Of a stretch of 64,000 nucleotides of DNA, positions 17,822 through 26,722 are shown in pieces. This DNA is from Clostridium ljungdahlii DSM 13528 (GTDB lineage: Bacteria > Bacillota > Clostridia > Clostridiales > Clostridiaceae). The position numbers and the translations under genes were made by a program. Location: contig NC_014328.1 of NCBI RefSeq assembly GCF_000143685.1, positions 3,286,001 through 3,350,000 of the forward strand. Reading direction: 5' to 3'. Under the pieces are notes generated by a model. The model had not been told where the DNA came from. It searched no databases and saw only the letters and a list, made by a program, of their open reading frames with translations. Each line of letters starts with the position of its first letter. The first letter of the stretch is position 1.

Positions 17822-19411
17822 TTAAATTCTTATTACTCTTCCAGTTAAATTCTTGCTTCTATTTCCACCTTTAAGCACAACACTTCCATTTATAATTACT
17901 GCATCTATTCCATCAGGATACTGCTCCGGTTCTATAAATGTACTTTTATCAATTATTTTATCTTGTGAAAATATGACAACATCTGCCTTCTTACCTACCT
18001 GTAATACTCCTCTATTCTTTATATTAAAGGCTTTTGCAGCTTTATAGGTCATCTTATATACAGCATCCTCCAGTGTAAGAACTTTTTGTTCCCTCACATA
18101 TCTTCCAAGTATTCTTGGAAATGTACCATACACTCTAGGATGTGGTTTTCCTGCTAAAAGTCCATCTGTACACACATTCTGCTCTCTTCTCTTTAAAAAC
18201 TTTATTACTTGTTCTTCTTTTCCATAATAATCGTACATACCTACTGAATTTTCTTCTTCATATAAAAGATCAAAAGCTGCATTATATGGATCTTTATGTC
18301 TCATGTCTGCAATTTCCATAAGATTTTTTCCTATACAATCTTTGTTTTTATCAGTATTTACACTGGTAACATATATATTTTCAAATCCAGCAAAATCTAT
18401 AAAATTATCCCATCCCGGAATTCCATTTTCTATATCTTCAATCATCTTTTTTCTAAGTTCATTATTCTCAAGTCGTTTAAGCAATTTGTCAGTTCCACCA
18501 TTATGAGCCCAGGGAGGAAGTATAACTCCAAGCATTGTACTTCCTGCAGAATAGGGATACTGATCATAGGATATCTCTAATCCTTCTTTTTCAGCTTCGT
18601 CTAAAAGCTCTCCCATTTTGTCAACTTTATCCCAGTCTTTCCTGCCGCATACTTTAAAATGAGAAAAATGTATCTTAACTCCACTTTCTCTTCCAATCTT
18701 TATTATTTCTTTCATTGAATTTACTATATCCCCAGCCTCACTTCTTTGGTGAACTACAAATATCTTGTCATGTTTTGCCACTACTTTGCAAAGTTCTATT
18801 AACTCATTTGCATCGCTATAGGCACAAGGCATATATATAAGCCCTGACGAAAGTCCTAAAGCCCCTGCATTTAATTCCCTCTCTGTTATCTCTTTCATCT
18901 TTTCTATGTCTCTCTTATCCAAAACTTTATTTTCAAGTCCTACAGCTTCCATTCTTATATTTCCGTGAGGTACAAGATAAGATACATTAGTGGCTGTTTT
19001 ATTCTTTTCAAGAAGTCCTAAATACCCTTTTGTATTTTTCCAATCCCATTTAAGCCTCTTACTGTCTCCGTCAAGTCCAGCTATGTTTTTTCTCCAGGAA
19101 CTTATATAATTTTTAGGTACTGGAGCAGTAGACACCCCATCCTGCCCTAAAACCTCAGTAGTTATTCCCTGTCTAACTTTAGGCTCCATATATGGATCTA
19201 GAAGTATTTCTACATCTGAATGGCTGTGGGTATCTATAAAACCAGGACATACAACCTTGCCTTCTGCATTTATGACAGTATCAAATTTACTTTCTTTTAA
19301 AGTAGTTCCTATGCAGCTTATACTATCATTTTCAATTGCCATATCTGCATTGTAAGGTGTAGAACCTGTTCCATCTACGATGGTTCCATTTTTTATAAGT
19401 ATATTATTCAT
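17822..19411 (-). CDS. N-acyl-D-amino-acid deacylase family amidohydrolase
   Basis: A 529-residue metallohydrolase. The N-terminal half has KNGTIVDGTGSTPYNADMAIE and the metal motif VCPGFIDTHSHSD, LGQDGVS, and GLSSGLIYMPC; the C-terminal end has the family block CTDGLLAG-PHPRVYGTFPRILG...KMTYKAAKAFN and GKKADVVIF. These are the D-aminoacylase/dihydroorotase-like signatures. In a purine operon it may hydrolyse a hydantoin- or formimino-type ring-opening product rather than an N-acyl-D-amino acid (inference). The frame opens at 19429, but ATG 19411 has GGGAG at better spacing and gives the family start NNILIKNG. Confidence 0.8.
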   Translation of the reverse strand: MNNILIKNGTIVDGTGSTPYNADMAIENDSISCIGTTLKESKFDTVINAEGKVVCPGFIDTHSHSDVEILLDPYMEPKVRQGITTEVLGQDGVSTAPVPKNYISSWRKNIAGLDGDSKRLKWDWKNTKGYLGLLEKNKTATNVSYLVPHGNIRMEAVGLENKVLDKRDIEKMKEITERELNAGALGLSSGLIYMPCAYSDANELIELCKVVAKHDKIFVVHQRSEAGDIVNSMKEIIKIGRESGVKIHFSHFKVCGRKDWDKVDKMGELLDEAEKEGLEISYDQYPYSAGSTMLGVILPPWAHNGGTDKLLKRLENNELRKKMIEDIENGIPGWDNFIDFAGFENIYVTSVNTDKNKDCIGKNLMEIADMRHKDPYNAAFDLLYEEENSVGMYDYYGKEEQVIKFLKRREQNVCTDGLLAGKPHPRVYGTFPRILGRYVREQKVLTLEDAVYKMTYKAAKAFNIKNRGVLQVGKKADVVIFSQDKIIDKSTFIEPEQYPDGIDAVIINGSVVLKGGNRSKNLTGRVIRI

Positions 19412-19453
19412 AGCTTGGACATCTCCCATCCTAAATTATCTTCTTATGTTTTT

Positions 19454-20383
19454 CTAACGTTCCTCTCTAAAATAAGCATTTCCTAGTGCTTTAGGCGGAG
19501 CATTTTTATTTGATTTTCTCATATATACAAGTACCAGTATTATAATAGTTACTAGATATGGGAGCATATCAATAAAATATTGAGAAATAAACATATTTTT
19601 CATTCTAAAACTAATGATATCAAGTCCACCAAAAAGATAAGATGCAAAAATAGCTTTGTAAGGATTCCATGATGCAAATACAACCAGTGCTACTGCAATC
19701 CAACCTCTACCTGCTGTAACATTATCCTGCCAGCTGGGAACATATGCTAGTGATAAATAATCCCCACCAAGTCCGCAAAGTGCACCACCAATAAGTATAT
19801 GAATATATTTATAGAGGTTTACATTTATACTAGCGGCATCTGCTGCTGCCGGATTTTCTCCTACTGCTTTAAGATTTAATCCCTTATAAGTTCTGTAAAA
19901 ATAAATTCCCATAATAATTGCAGCTGCATATCCAAGATAAACTAAAATATCCTGATGAAAAAAAACTGGTCCAATAAAAGGTATGTGGGAAAGTATTGGT
20001 ATACTTACAGGTTCAAAAAAACTTTTAACACCTACTGGTATATTCTTGCCAACTATACTTTTACCTACAAAATTAGAAAATCCAGTTCCAAATATAGATA
20101 TAGCTAGTCCTGAAACTGTTTGATTAGCTTTTAAGTTAACCGTTAAAATCGTATATATGAGAACGCCAAAGGCTCCTGCTGCCATAGCTGCCAAAATAGC
20201 CATTATTGGATTTCCAGTATTATATCCTATACTAAATCCCATAACCGCACCCATAAGCATTAATCCTTCAACGCCAAGATTTAAATTTCCAGCTTTTTCA
20301 GTTAAAATTTCTCCTAGTGTTGCAAAAAGAAGGGGAGTTCCTGCAACTACTGCTGCTGCTAAAAAGCTAATTACTCCATTCAT
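19454..20383 (-). CDS. purine/nucleoside ABC transporter permease, NupQ type
   Basis: A 309-residue integral membrane permease with about eight hydrophobic segments. Family markers are the opening ATLGEILTEKAGNLNLGVEGLMLMGA and the coupling region GENPAAADAASINVNLYKYIHILIGGALCGLGG. This is the smaller of the two permeases of the BmpA/NupOPQ importer family that carries purine nucleosides or bases. It sits 3 nt from the other permease gene. The substrate is inferred from the purine operon to be a purine base or nucleoside. Confidence 0.9.
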   Translation of the reverse strand: MNGVISFLAAAVVAGTPLLFATLGEILTEKAGNLNLGVEGLMLMGAVMGFSIGYNTGNPIMAILAAMAAGAFGVLIYTILTVNLKANQTVSGLAISIFGTGFSNFVGKSIVGKNIPVGVKSFFEPVSIPILSHIPFIGPVFFHQDILVYLGYAAAIIMGIYFYRTYKGLNLKAVGENPAAADAASINVNLYKYIHILIGGALCGLGGDYLSLAYVPSWQDNVTAGRGWIAVALVVFASWNPYKAIFASYLFGGLDIISFRMKNMFISQYFIDMLPYLVTIIILVLVYMRKSNKNAPPKALGNAYFREER

Positions 20384-20386
20384 TAT

Positions 20387-21481
20387 TTACACCTCATTTA
20401 CAACTTTTTTATTTTCGTTATCATTTTCATTTACATCGCCCTTTGACAGTCTAAACCTAATAAAAAATTCGCTTCCAAGTACAAAAAATAAAATTACTGA
20501 CTGAAGTATTGATGCTACTGAATTTGGTATGCCAAATGCTGTCTGGATAAATGATCCTCCTTGCAAAAGACCTGCAAATAAAATTGATACCAAAATACTT
20601 ACAACAGGGTTTAAATTTGATATCCAAGCTATTATTATTCCAGTATATCCAACTCCACCTGTTATTTCAGTAGAAAGTGTTTGTTCTATGGCAGAAGACT
20701 GTATTACTCCTGTTATTCCACAAAATACAGCACTAAGTACTATAGCAATCAAAGTAGTTTTCTTTATACCTATTCCTGCATATTTAGCAGTATTTTCGCT
20801 TTCACCAATTACAGAAATCTCATAACCAGTTTTAGTGTGATTTAAAAAAATATATACAAAAATAGCAAGTAATATAGCTATTATCCATCCAATATGAACT
20901 CCAAAGACACTTGGAAGTATTGCGTTAGAAGAGAAATTAGGCATTTTAGGGAATCCCAAAGAACTAGGATCTTTCCATGGACCATATTGAAGATAAGTTA
21001 CAAATTTTAATGCAATATAATTCATCATAAGGGTAGTTATAGTTTCATTGGCCCTCCATTTCACTTTAAAGAACCCCGGTATAAATCCCCATATTCCACT
21101 AAATAATATTCCACTTGCAAACATTAAAATGATGAGGATAGGAGCTGGCATATTAGGAAAATGAAATGCAACAAGTGCAGCTCCAAAAGCTCCCATTATT
21201 ATCTGACCTTCACCGCCTATGTTATAATATTTTAATTTAAGGCCTATTGCAATTCCAAGGGCAGTAATTGCAAGTGGTATAGCCGAATTTATAGTCTGTT
21301 TAATTGGATTGGGACCTCCAAAGGCACCTTTAAACATTGAAATATAAACTGATATAGGATTACACTTAAGTGCTGCAAAAAGAATTCCCATTACAACAAA
21401 AGCTAATAATATGGCAATTATTCTAATAGACACTTCTTTATTTTTACTTATATTTTCTCTTTTAACAAACTTCATTTTCAT
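20387..21481 (-). CDS. purine/nucleoside ABC transporter permease, NupP type
   Basis: A 364-residue permease partner of the gene downstream. Typical markers: GGPNPIKQTINSAIPLAITALGIAIGLK, YYNIGGEGQIIMGA, and the cytoplasmic coupling loop IGESENTAKYAGIGIKKTTLIAIV. About nine transmembrane segments. Earlier in-frame starts overlap further into the ATPase gene; ATG 21481 with AAGGGTG upstream is preferred. The 20-nt overlap with the ATPase gene indicates coupling. Confidence 0.9.
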   Translation of the reverse strand: MKMKFVKRENISKNKEVSIRIIAILLAFVVMGILFAALKCNPISVYISMFKGAFGGPNPIKQTINSAIPLAITALGIAIGLKLKYYNIGGEGQIIMGAFGAALVAFHFPNMPAPILIILMFASGILFSGIWGFIPGFFKVKWRANETITTLMMNYIALKFVTYLQYGPWKDPSSLGFPKMPNFSSNAILPSVFGVHIGWIIAILLAIFVYIFLNHTKTGYEISVIGESENTAKYAGIGIKKTTLIAIVLSAVFCGITGVIQSSAIEQTLSTEITGGVGYTGIIIAWISNLNPVVSILVSILFAGLLQGGSFIQTAFGIPNSVASILQSVILFFVLGSEFFIRFRLSKGDVNENDNENKKVVNEV

Positions 21482-23000
21482 AAATCTCATCACCCTTACG
21501 CTTATTGCCAAGCATTTTATATCCTATTGTTTCCTTTGTAACATTTTTGCTTTCAAAGCTTCCCGTTATCTCCCCTGAATACATAACTATAATTCTGTCA
21601 CAAATACTTAAAAGTATATCCAGATCTTCTCCAACAAATAATATGCCTGTACCTTTTTTCTTTTCTTCATTTACTAAATTGTAAATGGTATAACAAGTAT
21701 TTATATCAAGTCCCCTTACTGGATAACCCATTAAAATCAACTTAGGATTTAATCCTAATTCTCTTCCCAAAAGTATTTTTTGTATATTTCCTCCAGAAAG
21801 ATTTTTAATTGGATAATGTATACTTGGGGTCTTTACTTCTAAATCCTCTTTAATTTTTTCAGCTTTCTTTTCAACATCATCTTTTTTGAGTAACAGTCCT
21901 TTTTGTTTTTTATAATATTTTAAAAACACATTATCGACCATATCCATAGATCCTACAAGTCCCATACCAAGCCTGTCCTCCGGTATAAAACTTATTCCTA
22001 AATTTTCTTTTGAAAGTTTTGAAGCATCTTTATCAGTTATGTCTTTTCCCTGAAATTCTATTTTTCCACTAGATATTTTAGTAATTCCAGCTATGGCTTC
22101 ACAAAGTTCCTTCTGACCACATCCGGAAATTCCTGCGACTCCAACTACTTCTCCTTCATGTATCTCAAAATTTATATTTTTAAGTATAGGAATGTTCAAA
22201 TCATTTATTAAGTTTAAATCTGAAACTTTTAATATGGATTTGCCAATAGTCGTATTTGATCTTTCTATAGCTAAATCTACATGATAACCTATCATTTTAT
22301 CTACTAATTCCTTAGGTGTAGTACTATCTTTTGTAACAGTTTCTACAGATTCACCTTTTCTAAGTATAGTAATTGTGTCCGCTACTTCCATAACCTCATC
22401 TAATTTATGAGTTATAAATATAATAGAACATCCTTCTTTTTTCATCCTTTTCATTAAGTTAAATAATTTCTTGGTTTCTTGAGGGGTAAATACTGCTGTG
22501 GGTTCATCTAAAATAAGAATATCAGCTCCTCTATACATTACTTTCAAGATTTCAAGATTTTCTCTTTCTCCTACGGACATATCATAAACGTATTTTTTTA
22601 AATCTACATCAAAGCCATATTTGTCTTTTATTTGTTGAACTTTTTTTACCTCTTTATCATAATTTAGAAATAACTTTTTTTTCTTTCCCAAAATAATATT
22701 TTGTATTGCAGTCATCGATTCTATAAGTTTGAAATGTTGATATATCATACCTATACCAGATTTTATAGCATCAGTAGGTGATTTAAACCTAATTTCCTTG
22801 CCATGTATAAAAATTGAACCGCCATCAGGAATATATATTCCTGACAGCATGTTCATAAGTGTACTTTTGCCTGCACCATTTTCACCTAACAGTGCATGAA
22901 TTTCTCCGCCTTTAACATTAAAATTAACATTGTTATTAGCAACTACGTCACCAAATTTTTTAGTTATATTTTTCATAGTTAAATAGTATTCTTCATTCAA
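21462..23000 (-). CDS. purine/nucleoside ABC transporter ATP-binding protein, NupO type
   Basis: A 512-residue protein with two fused nucleotide-binding domains. The first has a canonical Walker A GENGAGKST near residue 38, a signature SVGERENLEI and Walker B ILILDEPTAVF; the second has a degenerate Walker A GISGCGQKE and a good signature LSGGNIQKILL but a changed Walker B (LILMGYPVRGLD in place of the usual DEP), typical of this family where only one site is fully active. It energises import by the two permeases. ATG 23000 lies 17 nt behind the bmp gene. Confidence 0.9.
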   Translation of the reverse strand: MNEEYYLTMKNITKKFGDVVANNNVNFNVKGGEIHALLGENGAGKSTLMNMLSGIYIPDGGSIFIHGKEIRFKSPTDAIKSGIGMIYQHFKLIESMTAIQNIILGKKKKLFLNYDKEVKKVQQIKDKYGFDVDLKKYVYDMSVGERENLEILKVMYRGADILILDEPTAVFTPQETKKLFNLMKRMKKEGCSIIFITHKLDEVMEVADTITILRKGESVETVTKDSTTPKELVDKMIGYHVDLAIERSNTTIGKSILKVSDLNLINDLNIPILKNINFEIHEGEVVGVAGISGCGQKELCEAIAGITKISSGKIEFQGKDITDKDASKLSKENLGISFIPEDRLGMGLVGSMDMVDNVFLKYYKKQKGLLLKKDDVEKKAEKIKEDLEVKTPSIHYPIKNLSGGNIQKILLGRELGLNPKLILMGYPVRGLDINTCYTIYNLVNEEKKKGTGILFVGEDLDILLSICDRIIVMYSGEITGSFESKNVTKETIGYKMLGNKRKGDEIYENEVC

Positions 23001-23017
23001 AAGGATACACTTCCTTC

Positions 23018-24145
23018 CTATTTTTCATTTGCACCATTTATACCTTGTACAAACCAATCTATTTTTTCAAGATAATTGTCATCTAAAATCTGACCTTCTT
23101 TTACTTTTAATTCACCTTTTTGATCTTTAATTGGTCCAGCAAATATCTTCAATTTACCTGAAATTATATCAGCTTTAGCTTTTTCTACAGCTTCTTTTCC
23201 ACCTGCAGGTGCACTTTCTTCTCTAATTGGTGCAAGATCATTAACTCCTGACTCAAGACCTTTTAACCATTTCTCAGATTTCCACTTTCCAGCTATTAAA
23301 TCATTAATTTGCTGTTTATAATATACATCCCAATGATAGACAGGTGCTGTCATGTACATTTTAGGATCTTCATTCTTCTTGTCTCTATCAAATCCTATAC
23401 CTGCAAGTCCCTTCTCTTCAGCAGGATCTAATGCAGATGTAGTATTTTGTTCTTCACTTATAACATCATTTCCCTGATCAACAAGTGCCTTACCTGCTTC
23501 TTTTTCTTTTGCAGGATCATACCAAGTATGAGTCCACTTTACATTTACTACAGCATTTTTATTAACAGACTGTACTCCTAATGCAAAAGCATCAATTTGT
23601 CTATATAATTCTGGTATCGGCATAGATGCTACCACACCTATTTTGTTTGTCTTGGTTTTCATACCAGCCAATATACCAGTTAAATATGTTGATTGATAGT
23701 ATTTAGCAAAATATGCGCCCATATTATCTGCTGTTTTATATCCTGCATTATGTAGGAATATAACATCCTTATGTTTTTGTGCTTCCGTATAAACATAGTC
23801 CATGTATCCGAAGCTAGCTGCTACAATTACATTACATCCCTGGCTAATCATATCTTCTATAACAGGTTCAACTTTCTGAGATTCTGGAACATTTTCTTTA
23901 TATATAGTCTTGATTCCCATCTTATTAAGTGCTAATCTTCCATCGTTGTGAGCATCAACCCAACCACCATCACCTAAACTACCATCATAAATAAAGCCAA
24001 CTTTTATCTTGTCTTTATCTATTTTCTTTCCTTCAGAAGTAGTACTTACTCCCGTAGAGCTTGTGTCAGATGATGAACATCCTGCAAATAGTCCTGTAAT
24101 AACAACAAGTGCAAGTAAAAAGATAAGTATTTTTTTCTTCTTCAT
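23018..24145 (-). CDS. BMP-family ABC substrate-binding lipoprotein
   Basis: A 375-residue extracellular solute-binding lipoprotein. Residues 1-23 form a lipoprotein signal (hydrophobic LIFLLALVVITG and lipobox LFAGC, Cys23), followed by a Ser/Thr linker. The Bmp/PnrA family shows in KVGFIYDGSLGDGGWVDAHNDGRLAL, FGYMDYV, MPIPELYRQIDAFALGVQSVN and DPAKEKEAGKALVDQGNDVI. Family members bind nucleosides or purines. The frame extends 23 codons further upstream, but ATG 24145 with GGGGG gives the signal peptide. It is the first gene of the operon, divergent across about 600 bp from the YheO-like regulator. Confidence 0.9.
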   Translation of the reverse strand: MKKKKILIFLLALVVITGLFAGCSSSDTSSTGVSTTSEGKKIDKDKIKVGFIYDGSLGDGGWVDAHNDGRLALNKMGIKTIYKENVPESQKVEPVIEDMISQGCNVIVAASFGYMDYVYTEAQKHKDVIFLHNAGYKTADNMGAYFAKYYQSTYLTGILAGMKTKTNKIGVVASMPIPELYRQIDAFALGVQSVNKNAVVNVKWTHTWYDPAKEKEAGKALVDQGNDVISEEQNTTSALDPAEEKGLAGIGFDRDKKNEDPKMYMTAPVYHWDVYYKQQINDLIAGKWKSEKWLKGLESGVNDLAPIREESAPAGGKEAVEKAKADIISGKLKIFAGPIKDQKGELKVKEGQILDDNYLEKIDWFVQGINGANEK

Positions 24146-24749
24146 TATCAGTTCCCCCTTATTATTTAGAATAATATTATTAAAAGTCAAATGAATAATT
24201 ATATAGTTCATCATTCATTTACTTTTTAAATATATCTAGAAATAAAATATAGTAATTAGTGGTTGAGAAAGTATTTTTATAATTTTGGTATTTTATACAA
24301 AGTGTTTTTGCTTATTTATCATTTTTATTGTGATAATATTTTATAATAGTAATAATATATTATTATATTAAGTATTATAGTTGCATACTTTAAATAATAC
24401 AATAGTAAAATTATAAATTTATTAATATTTTTTCGTTTTTACGTCAAAAATAGTGCTGTATTGTATACATTTTTATGATTTTGGTAATTTTTTTACAGTC
24501 TTTTGTATGTATTTAATTTAATTAAATTTATTATTTTCTAAAAAAAGCATTTATGTATGTTTGTATATTTCATTATAGGTGCTATATTATAAAAAATTTT
24601 ATAAATATATATTTCAATATGTGAATTTAATGTTATAATCTAAATAAGTATTTTTATATATTTTAATAATTTTATCATTAAGTGGTATATTGTTATTTTT
24701 ATTTATTATCTTTATTGTTATAAGTTAAATAATAATTGGGGTGAAAAAT
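24146..24749. other. 604-bp AT-rich divergent intergenic region
   Basis: Extremely AT-rich, no coding frame. It must hold the promoters of the purine operon (minus) and the YheO-like regulator (plus). I looked for a purine riboswitch before bmp and did not find its conserved core; several short dyads (for example GTATAC at 24464) are not distinctive. Confidence 0.5.
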
Positions 24750-25400
24750 TTGAATAACAGAGAATTATTAAAAAAATACATACCTGTAGCTAAATTTATT
24801 TCTGAAATTCTAGGAGATAACTGCGAGGTAGTAATACAAGATATAACTACTCCTAACAATTCTATAATTTTTATAAAAAATGGTCATTTAACAGGAAGAA
24901 ATATAGGTAGTCCCCTTACTAACTTAGTTTTCAATATAATTCAGAATAAAATTTATACAAATAAAAATTACGCAGCTAACTACAAAGCAGTAGGTAATTT
25001 TAAAACTTTCAAATCTTCAAGCTATTTTATTAAAAATGATGATAACAAGATAATAGGATTACTTTGTGTAAATATAGATGTTGAACCTTATAATAAAGTT
25101 AAGGATTTAATGGACAAATTAAGTTTTGTATCAAATACCGATGTGAGCAAAAATGAAAACATAAAAACACAAGAACAATTTTATGATAATGTGGATGATC
25201 TCTTGTGTACCATGATCAATGAGGCTATATCTGAAATAAATATTCTTCCAGAACGCATGTCTGCTAATGAAAAGATTTGTGTAGTAAAATATTTATACGA
25301 TAAAGGAGCTTTCAATTTGAAAGGGGCTGTAGTTAAAGTAGCCAAAGCTCTCCTGGTTTCCGAGCCTACTATATACAGGTATTTAAACAAATACATGTAA
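24750..25400 (+). CDS. YheO-like PAS / helix-turn-helix transcriptional regulator
   Basis: About 216 residues. The N-terminal two thirds are a YheO-like PAS domain (VAKFISEILGDNCEVVIQDITTPNNSI, GLLCVNIDVEP), and the C-terminal 60 residues are an HTH_22-type DNA-binding domain (SANEKICVVKYLYDKGAFNLKGAVVKVAKALLVSEPTIYRYLNKY). Relatives (DauR, YheO) control amino-acid or purine catabolism. Placed divergently from the purine operon, it is the likely regulator of it. The start could be GTG 24741 or TTG 24750; GGGGTG lies at the spacing that favours the TTG. Confidence 0.85.
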   Translation: MNNRELLKKYIPVAKFISEILGDNCEVVIQDITTPNNSIIFIKNGHLTGRNIGSPLTNLVFNIIQNKIYTNKNYAANYKAVGNFKTFKSSSYFIKNDDNKIIGLLCVNIDVEPYNKVKDLMDKLSFVSNTDVSKNENIKTQEQFYDNVDDLLCTMINEAISEINILPERMSANEKICVVKYLYDKGAFNLKGAVVKVAKALLVSEPTIYRYLNKYM

Positions 25401-25404
25401 TAAA

Positions 25405-25456
25405 GTGCACCCCAAATGTTAGATACGTATAAAACATTTGAGGTGCACCTCTTTTC
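25405..25456. terminator. bidirectional terminator between regulator and lysozyme genes
   Basis: GTGCACCCCAAATGTT pairs with AACATTTGAGGTGCAC (one bulge/mismatch) around a 13-nt loop, followed by CTCTTTT. It lies between two convergent stop codons. Confidence 0.8.
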
Positions 25457-25470
25457 ACAGTTTCCTTAAT

Positions 25471-26391
25471 TTAGTTATTCAAAAATATACTCCATGTGTC
25501 TGGACCTAAAATACCATCTGTAGCTTTTCTCCAATTCTTCTGGAGATTAGTTACAGCTTGAAAAGTGGCTTCATCGTAAACCATAGGAGTATAGGAATTT
25601 TTCTTTAAATAGCCATATTGTTCAAGTTTCTGTTGTATCCACAGCACTACATGAGATTTATGACCCTTAGCAATAATGTTCTGGATTCCTTTTAATGCTG
25701 CCATAGTCTCATTCCCTGCAATCCCATCTACAGCTAGTTTTGCACTATAATCTAAATTCAGGTTATACTGAAGTGCTTTTATCTGCTGTACAAGAGTATT
25801 TGGCTTAACAGGTGATACATTTCCAGTAAATATATCTTCTATAAAATAATTTAAGTCTACATATCCCACAGCTCCGTTTAATTTCCCGGTTTCTGAATAC
25901 TGCCATGAAGCATCATCTGGATATAGGGAAGGCTGCCTGCCATAACTTGCAATCCAAAGTGGAACATCTAAAATATTACCTGCCAGGTAATCTTTATAAA
26001 ATGCATATCCAGAATATACTCCTATCTTACGGCCTTGTGACTGTACATATTTGATAAATGCATTTGCAAAATTAATAGCATTGCTCCTACTCCAATTTTC
26101 CTCTCCCTCTATATCCAGCCACAGAACAGTGTCACTTTCCAATCCTGAGATAGTTTTTAGAAAGTGCTTTGCTTCCGCTATTGGATCATTACCATTTGCG
26201 TAATGATAAAATCCCAATTTAAGTCCTGCCTGTTTAATTCTTTGATATCTATAATTTAATAAACTATCTACACGAGATAGACCTTGTGTTGCTTTTTGAA
26301 TTACTACAGAAATACCATCTGTATTTTTAATAACATTCCAATCTGAAATATTATCTCCTTCATATACGTCTATTCCATTCATTATCTTCAT
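25471..26391 (-). CDS. GH25 lysozyme with peptidoglycan-binding domains
   Basis: A 306-residue muramidase. Residues 1-190 are the GH25 barrel (GIDVYEGDNISDWNVIK, FIIQKATQG-like VVIQKATQG, GFYHYA, and the catalytic acidic pair in VLWLDIEGEE; WQYSETG near the end). Residues about 200-305 contain two peptidoglycan-binding type-1 units (AKLAVDGIAGNETMAALKGIQ and ATDGILGPDTWSIF). No signal peptide is present, so it needs a holin, lysis or an unconventional route, as for phage endolysins and sporulation lysins; no phage genes surround it. ATG 26391 has AGGAGGA upstream. Confidence 0.9.
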   Translation of the reverse strand: MKIMNGIDVYEGDNISDWNVIKNTDGISVVIQKATQGLSRVDSLLNYRYQRIKQAGLKLGFYHYANGNDPIAEAKHFLKTISGLESDTVLWLDIEGEENWSRSNAINFANAFIKYVQSQGRKIGVYSGYAFYKDYLAGNILDVPLWIASYGRQPSLYPDDASWQYSETGKLNGAVGYVDLNYFIEDIFTGNVSPVKPNTLVQQIKALQYNLNLDYSAKLAVDGIAGNETMAALKGIQNIIAKGHKSHVVLWIQQKLEQYGYLKKNSYTPMVYDEATFQAVTNLQKNWRKATDGILGPDTWSIFLNN

Positions 26392-26643
26392 AAATCATTC
26401 CTCCTATTGTATTCTTATTAAATACTTAGGACAAAAGGAGTCTAGTAACTGTTATGCCAATGCCCCCATTTTAGTGTATTCATGAAACTTTTAATTTGTT
26501 CAAAATAAAATATTGGTTTGAATACTTCCATAAATAATAACCTCTTCATTCATAAACATTTACAACTGTAATTTAATATTACCATATTATATAAAATTAA
26601 TTTTTAAATCTGAAACAATATATTACTTGTGTATTTTTTTTAT

Positions 26644-26689
26644 TTTTGAAAACAATATATTTGTACAAATAAACATATTGTTTTCAAAA
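26644..26689. promoter_or_regulatory. nested palindrome upstream of the amidohydrolase gene
   Basis: Two perfect 15-bp arms (26644-26658 and 26675-26689, TTTTGAAAACAATAT and its complement) enclose another perfect 12-bp palindrome ATTTGTACAAAT (26659-26670). The structure ends 33 bp before the start codon. It could be a dimer-of-dimers operator or an attenuator hairpin. The surrounding 26392-26722 region holds nothing else recognised. Confidence 0.65.
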
Positions 26690-26722
26690 AACTTTTTAAT
26701 TAGTTTGAATTGAGGCGAGAGA

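Noticed and set aside
24146..24749. Purine riboswitch in front of the purine operon
   Set aside because: The conserved core and loop sequences of the guanine/adenine riboswitch could not be found on the minus strand; only AT-rich, unstructured-looking DNA was seen.
25471..26391. Prophage remnant suggested by the GH25 lysozyme without signal peptide
   Set aside because: No holin, tail, integrase or other phage genes surround it; such lysozymes also occur as single host genes in clostridia.
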